The notes under the pieces were generated by a model. The model saw only the letters and a program-made list of their open reading frames with translations, did not search any database and was not told the DNA's origin. Shown here in pieces: positions 18,095 through 23,132 of a stretch of 23,132 bases of DNA; the stretch's first letter is position 1; each line of letters begins with the position of its first letter. Origin of the DNA: an uncultured Collinsella sp. (GTDB lineage Bacteria; Actinomycetota; Coriobacteriia; Coriobacteriales; Coriobacteriaceae). The DNA lies in NCBI GenBank assembly GCA_937926755.1, contig CALBBA010000020.1, positions 1-23,132 of the forward strand. Direction: 5' to 3'. A program made the translations under genes and the position numbers.

Positions 18095-19240
18095 ATGCCC
18101 TGTAATCAATTCCCGTTGACCCAGCGCCGTAAGGCATGGGGCCGCATCACCATCCTGTTCGCGCTCATCGCGCTGGCGATCACCGTGCTTCCCACGGCGT
18201 CGTTCGCCGGCACGGACACCGCAGGCAACGTACTTGCGACCGACAATGACGCCAATCCGTCCGGCGTCGATGGTGACCTGTACTGGGCCGGCCAGGCCCT
18301 CAACTTGGACGATGCGTCCATTGACCGTGATGTCATCGCCGCGGGCGATACCCTCTCGATCCGCGACTGCACGGTTGGCGGCGCCGTTCGCCTGGCGGCG
18401 CGTACCATCGACATCGCCAAGACCACGGTTGATGGCAGCGTCACGGTGGCCGGCCAGCACGTTGTGCTCAACACCGGTAGCACCGCCAACTGTTTTTACG
18501 CGATGGGCGAGACGGTTGCCCTGCGAGGCTCCACCAAGTCGGCAGCGCTGGCAGGCGATACGGTGACCATCGATGGCACCGTCGAGGGCGATGTCGAGGT
18601 TTGGGCCGACAAGCTCATCCTGGGCAAGAACGCCCATATCACCGGCACCGTGAACGCGCACGTCTCCGAGGACCCCGAGCGTGCCGCAGGGGCCGAGGTA
18701 GGCGCGCTCAAGATCGACCGCACCGAGAACGAGGATACTTCCACCGTTAACGATGTCATCGGCGGTATCGTCGCTGCGGCACTCTCGACCTGCTTTGTCG
18801 CTCTGCTGCTCGAGCTCGTCTTTCCGCGTGCGACTGCCAGCGCCGCCGGTATGCTCCACCAGCGCCCCATGCCCCTGTGGGTGAGCGGTCTTCTGGGCAC
18901 GATTGCTATCGTCCCCGCCGTCCTACTGCTAATTATCTCTATCGCTGGTCTGTCGCTTGCCGGAGCCCTCATGTGCGGTGTTATTGGCATCGCGTTGGTG
19001 TCGAGCGCCTTTGCGGGGTGCGCGATCGCCCGCATGGTCGGACACAGCCAAAACCGCTACGCCATGGCAGCCATCGGCGGCGTGATCGCCGGCGCCCTCA
19101 CGGGGCTTCCCCTCGTAGGTGATTTCATCAGCGGCGTGGCCTTCGTCTTTACACTCGGCTACATCATCCAAATCATCTGGCGCAACGCCCACCTTAAGCC
19201 GCAGCAGCCGGCTAACGCGCCAGAACTCCCCACCGCTTAG
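18095..19240 (+). CDS. Exported bactofilin-like beta-solenoid protein with a multi-span C-terminus
   Basis: A signal peptide (Arg-Arg-Lys near 11-13, hydrophobic 18-33, AXA-type cleavage at SFA/GT around residue 38) precedes a region of about 150 residues built of short repeated turns (DGDLYWAGQAL, DRDVIAAGDTL, GSVTVAGQHV, DGTVEGDVEVWADKL, HITGTVNAHV). Such repeats are typical of polymer-forming bactofilin or right-handed beta-solenoid folds. Four to five membrane segments follow (about 220-243, 261-285, 286-312, 322-343, 345-362). The solenoid therefore sits outside the membrane, unlike classic cytoplasmic bactofilins. A cell-envelope scaffold role is a guess. GAAGGA lies six bases before the ATG at 18095; the frame is open to 18047, but that start has no site and would bury the signal peptide. 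Confidence 0.85.
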   Translation: MPCNQFPLTQRRKAWGRITILFALIALAITVLPTASFAGTDTAGNVLATDNDANPSGVDGDLYWAGQALNLDDASIDRDVIAAGDTLSIRDCTVGGAVRLAARTIDIAKTTVDGSVTVAGQHVVLNTGSTANCFYAMGETVALRGSTKSAALAGDTVTIDGTVEGDVEVWADKLILGKNAHITGTVNAHVSEDPERAAGAEVGALKIDRTENEDTSTVNDVIGGIVAAALSTCFVALLLELVFPRATASAAGMLHQRPMPLWVSGLLGTIAIVPAVLLLIISIAGLSLAGALMCGVIGIALVSSAFAGCAIARMVGHSQNRYAMAAIGGVIAGALTGLPLVGDFISGVAFVFTLGYIIQIIWRNAHLKPQQPANAPELPTA

Positions 19241-19311
19241 CCGCCAACCACCCCAAAGGGGCCAGACACCTTTGTGGTGATGCAGACCAGCTCAGTCCCT
19301 GTGCACAAAAT

Positions 19312-19338
19312 GGGCGCCGACCATCACGGTCGGCGCCC
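19312..19338. terminator. Bidirectional terminator between the bactofilin-like gene and typA
   Basis: GGGCGCCGACC (19312-19322) and GGTCGGCGCCC (19328-19338), an 11-bp perfect stem with loop ATCAC, followed by TTTCTTGTT on the plus strand and ATTTTGTG on the minus strand. It lies between two convergent genes and can serve both. Confidence 0.88.
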
Positions 19339-19368
19339 TTTCTTGTTAGACGCTATAAAGACCAGCGC

Positions 19369-21207
<1,839 letters not shown>

Positions 21208-21324
21208 GTAGTTCCCCTATCTTCTATCTATATACAACCGGCACGCGTATGCGACCCACCCAGCAATGCAACGCTCGGCGGGAATATTGAGCCTTTTACC
21301 GAAAACTCGTTTATTTTAGCGATT

Positions 21325-21774
21325 TTAGATGAGAGGGGTTTCCTCACCTGCAGGTTCAGGGTCGCTCCACATAAAACCATCGCCGGCGCCCATGCCCTCA
21401 TACAGCACATATGCCGAAAAACCGCTCTCGAGCGTGGTTTCGAAGAAGCTCACGAGCAGAGCATCGTGATAGCCGCCGTCAACCTCGACGCAGCCGGTGT
21501 AGCCGATGGCATATCGGGCGATACGGCCCAGGCCCTCGTCCTTAAGACCCATCTTGTGTTCGGAGATAAAGTTGGTGGCCGCCTCGAGGCACGCCTCTTC
21601 GCCGTCCTCGTCGAGCGCCGCCAGATATCGGTTGGAAGCAGCGTCCTCAATCGCCACAACTACGCCCGGATTCTCGCCGGCGGCAAGGTCGTCCAAGAAC
21701 GCACCAATCAGGTCACACACCATGGCGTCGAGCTCGGCGGAGACGTTACCGGCGTCCTGCATATCCTGTGCCAT
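21325..21774 (-). CDS. Unknown acidic cytoplasmic protein, last gene of the DUF151 group
   Basis: I do not recognise this 149-residue protein. It is acidic, has no signal peptide or membrane span, and appears to be a mixed alpha/beta fold with a C-terminal run of predicted strands (YHDALLVSFFETTLESGFSAYVLYE). Two Cys (20 and about 62) and one Cys near 94 are not in a metal-binding pattern. GAAGG lies eight bases before the ATG at 21774. It starts 30 bases after the stop codon of the membrane protein gene, so the three genes 22695 to 21325 look like one transcript. No terminator is evident before typA's upstream region. Confidence 0.8.
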   Translation of the reverse strand: MAQDMQDAGNVSAELDAMVCDLIGAFLDDLAAGENPGVVVAIEDAASNRYLAALDEDGEEACLEAATNFISEHKMGLKDEGLGRIARYAIGYTGCVEVDGGYHDALLVSFFETTLESGFSAYVLYEGMGAGDGFMWSDPEPAGEETPLI

Positions 21775-21804
21775 CTTTAGACCTTCCCATCGAGTCCGGC
21801 GTCG

Positions 21805-22194
21805 TTACAGTTCCTGTGCCTCTGCGGCGATCTTGGCGGCAGCGTCGCGGGCGCGCATCATATCCATCGCGCGCTTGTCGAGCACCTTGATCTGACTGGT
21901 CAGCATTACCGCGTCGACCACACCCCAGATCACCAGGCCCGTAGAGATCGAAAACCCAAGCGCACCAACTGTACCACGAAGGCGCGAACAGATTGCCGCG
22001 ACAAGGGCGGAGATGACAACCATCTTGATAAACGAGCCGCGGCGTTCGCGAAGCGTGCGGGCCTGCGTCACATAGGCAATGCGCGCCGCCTCAGAAGCCT
22101 CAGAGCGCATCTGGGCCTCGCGCGCGATAGCCGCTGCCTCGGCCGACATGCCGCCGGCCATCAGCGAACGCTCCACAACCTGAACGCCCCGCAT
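21805..22194 (-). CDS. Unknown small protein with a membrane hairpin
   Basis: This 129-residue protein has an Ala/Arg-rich helical N-terminus (residues 15-52, likely amphipathic or coiled coil), two hydrophobic segments (about 56-71 and 77-98) forming a hairpin, and a charged helical C-terminus (KVLDKRAMDMMRARDAAAKI). It belongs to no family I recognise. The ATG at 22194 directly follows the stop codon of the upstream gene (TAA then ATG), without a ribosome site, which suggests translation by re-initiation. A second in-frame ATG at 22161 with GGAG nine bases upstream is an equally good start and would give 118 residues. Confidence 0.72.
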   Translation of the reverse strand: MRGVQVVERSLMAGGMSAEAAAIAREAQMRSEASEAARIAYVTQARTLRERRGSFIKMVVISALVAAICSRLRGTVGALGFSISTGLVIWGVVDAVMLTSQIKVLDKRAMDMMRARDAAAKIAAEAQEL

Positions 22195-22695
22195 TTAGAA
22201 ATCATCGGGGGAGAGCGTATGGACGAACTCGTCGAACTTCTCGAACTCCTGCTCGTCGTCGACTTCCTCGGCGCGGGTAGAAACAGTGCCCAGGCGATTC
22301 ATGATGTCATCCTCCACAAACATGGGAGCATTGCTGCGCACGGCAAGGGCAATGGCATCGCTGGGGCGGGCGTCGATCTTGCGCTCCTCGCCATCGGCCA
22401 GTACGACGATTGTCGCGTAGAACACCGGCGGCTCGGCGCGAACGATCTCGATGCGCTCGAGTTTGGCGCCCAGGGCGCCAACAGTATCGAGCAACAGGTC
22501 ATGGGTAATCGGGCGCTCGGCGCGGCCGCTATCGATGCCACGGCTAATGGCAGCAGCTTCAAACGAACCAGTCTGAATGGAAAGGGAACGCAGCGGCGCG
22601 GGCGAGTCCGATTTGCTGCTGCGCTCACGAAGCACAATAAGCGATGGCACGGGACCGGCGGCCATGACGATGGTCTCCATGTCGACACGAACCAT
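22195..22695 (-). CDS. DUF151 (bifunctional nuclease) family protein
   Basis: The 166-residue protein shows the family's core: YATIVVLADGEERKIDARPSDAIALAVRSNAPMFVEDDIM, with the invariant DARPSDAIALA motif. DUF151 proteins related to plant BFN nucleases have been reported to have DNase/RNase activity, but the bacterial role is not settled. The C-terminal tail is acidic (EEVDDEQEFEKFDEF). The start is the ATG at 22695, with GGAGG six bases upstream; the frame is open to 22725, but this adds only an unsupported stretch. First gene of a three-gene group with two unknown proteins. Confidence 0.9.
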   Translation of the reverse strand: MVRVDMETIVMAAGPVPSLIVLRERSSKSDSPAPLRSLSIQTGSFEAAAISRGIDSGRAERPITHDLLLDTVGALGAKLERIEIVRAEPPVFYATIVVLADGEERKIDARPSDAIALAVRSNAPMFVEDDIMNRLGTVSTRAEEVDDEQEFEKFDEFVHTLSPDDF

Positions 22696-22751
22696 GGAAC
22701 ACCTCCGGTACGTAGCGGTTAACACGCGGCAGCCCGCCGCATTGAATAGCT

Positions 22752-22781
22752 ATACTACCCAATCTTTCGCACAGCACACAA
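22752..22781 (-). promoter_or_regulatory. Promoter candidate for the DUF151 gene group
   Basis: On the minus strand TTGTGT (22781-22776), an 18-base spacer, then TAGTAT (22757-22752), about 57 bases before the DUF151 start. Fair match, not tested. Confidence 0.4.
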
Positions 22782-22809
22782 AACCAAAATGAGATTTATC
22801 GCAGACAAG

Positions 22810-22840
22810 AAAAAAGCCCCGAGGCAACGCCCCAGGGCTC
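22810..22840 (-). terminator. Terminator after the tRNA-Ala/tRNA-Ile pair
   Basis: On the minus strand GAGCCCTGGGGC pairs with GCCTCGGGGCTTTT (about 10 pairs with G-U and one mismatch, GTT loop), followed by TTTTTTCTTG. It lies 14 bases past the tRNA-Ile 3' end. Confidence 0.8.
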
Positions 22841-22853
22841 TTCACAGTTTTGA

Positions 22854-22930
22854 TGGTGGACCTGACAAGATTCGAACTTGTGACCTCCCGGTTATCAGCC
22901 GGACGCTCTAACCAACTGAGCTACAGGTCC
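22854..22930 (-). tRNA. tRNA-Ile (anticodon GAT)
   Basis: 77 bases on the minus strand: acceptor GGACCTG pairing with CAGGTCC, discriminator A, encoded CCA; D-arm TAGCTCAGTTGGTTAGAGC; anticodon GAT in loop CTGATAA; T-arm ACAAG-TTCGAAT-CTTGT. An identical 55-base 3' portion recurs at 23078. Confidence 0.97.
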
Positions 22931-22934
22931 ATCA

Positions 22935-23010
22935 TGGTGGAGGTTAGGGGGATCGAACCCCTGACCTCAGGCTTGCAAAGCCCGCGCTCTCCCAGCTGAG
23001 CTAAACCCCC
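22935..23010 (-). tRNA. tRNA-Ala (anticodon TGC)
   Basis: 76 bases on the minus strand: acceptor GGGGGTT pairing with AACCTCC, discriminator A, encoded CCA; anticodon TGC in loop TTTGCAA; T-arm with TTCGATC. Only four bases separate it from the tRNA-Ile downstream, so the two are one transcript. Confidence 0.97.
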
Positions 23011-23021
23011 ACGGAGACAGT

Positions 23022-23066
23022 AATAAACACCCCAGCGGCGACTCGGCTCTCGCTGGGGTGTTTATT
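23022..23066 (-). terminator. Terminator between the second tRNA-Ile and tRNA-Ala
   Basis: AATAAACACCCCAGCG (23022-23037) and CGCTGGGGTGTTTATT (23051-23066) form a perfect 16-bp stem with a 13-base loop. It ends the transcript of the partial tRNA-Ile at the window edge, 12 bases after that tRNA. The symmetric A/T ends would also work on the plus strand. Confidence 0.85.
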
Positions 23067-23077
23067 GCGAAAGAAAG

Positions 23078-23132
23078 TGGTGGACCTGACAAGATTCGAA
23101 CTTGTGACCTCCCGGTTATCAGCCGGACGCTC
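23078..23132 (-). tRNA. tRNA-Ile (anticodon GAT), partial, cut by the right edge
   Basis: The 55 bases present match the 3' part of the tRNA-Ile at 22854 exactly, including the GAT anticodon and CCA. The 5' acceptor and part of the D-arm are outside the window. A second gene copy, not a pseudogene as far as visible. Confidence 0.93.

Overview
The window is high-GC bacterial chromosome that most resembles a gut actinobacterium of the class Coriobacteriia (Collinsella-like). The evidence is the base composition, a C+ type (CxxC...C..H) ribosomal protein S18, the order rpsF-ssb-rpsR-rplI-dnaB, a surface-protein tail with an LASTG sorting signal, and the style of the proteins. The genus is an inference; no database was searched. 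Nearly all genes from the left edge to 16.2 kb lie on the minus strand.

Layout, left to right. 1-1.4 kb: a partial AAA/DUF4143 ATPase behind a striking palindromic promoter, then the broken C-terminal tail of a cell-wall-anchored protein abutting a large GC palindrome at the end of carB. 1.4-6.3 kb: carA-carB, the two subunits of carbamoyl-phosphate synthase (pyrimidine and arginine supply). 6.5-9.3 kb: an ABC half-exporter followed by an unknown single-span membrane protein, closed by a clear terminator. 9.4-12.8 kb: purA, purD and a Nudix hydrolase (purine synthesis and nucleotide clean-up). 12.9-16.2 kb: the rpsF-ssb-rpsR-rplI operon with its own promoter and terminator, then dnaB; this groups translation proteins with replication-fork proteins. 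16.7-17.15 kb: two tRNA-Ser genes and an interrupted inverted tRNA-Ser relic filled with tandem hairpins. 17.3-19.2 kb, plus strand: a TRIC-family channel and an exported bactofilin-like multi-span protein. 19.4-22.7 kb, minus strand: typA/bipA and a three-gene set led by a DUF151 nuclease-family protein. 22.8-23.1 kb: tRNA-Ile, tRNA-Ala and a second, partial tRNA-Ile.

Most of the window is conserved housekeeping DNA. No complete mobile element, CRISPR array, rRNA or defence operon is visible. The unusual signals are between genes: (1) the four-half-site palindrome at the ATPase promoter; (2) the nested palindrome and gene-tail junction after carB; (3) the hairpin train inside a tRNA-Ser relic; (4) mutually exclusive stems between purA and purD. 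I found no convincing new multi-gene system; the hairpin train in the tRNA relic and the ATPase operator are the best candidates for something undescribed.
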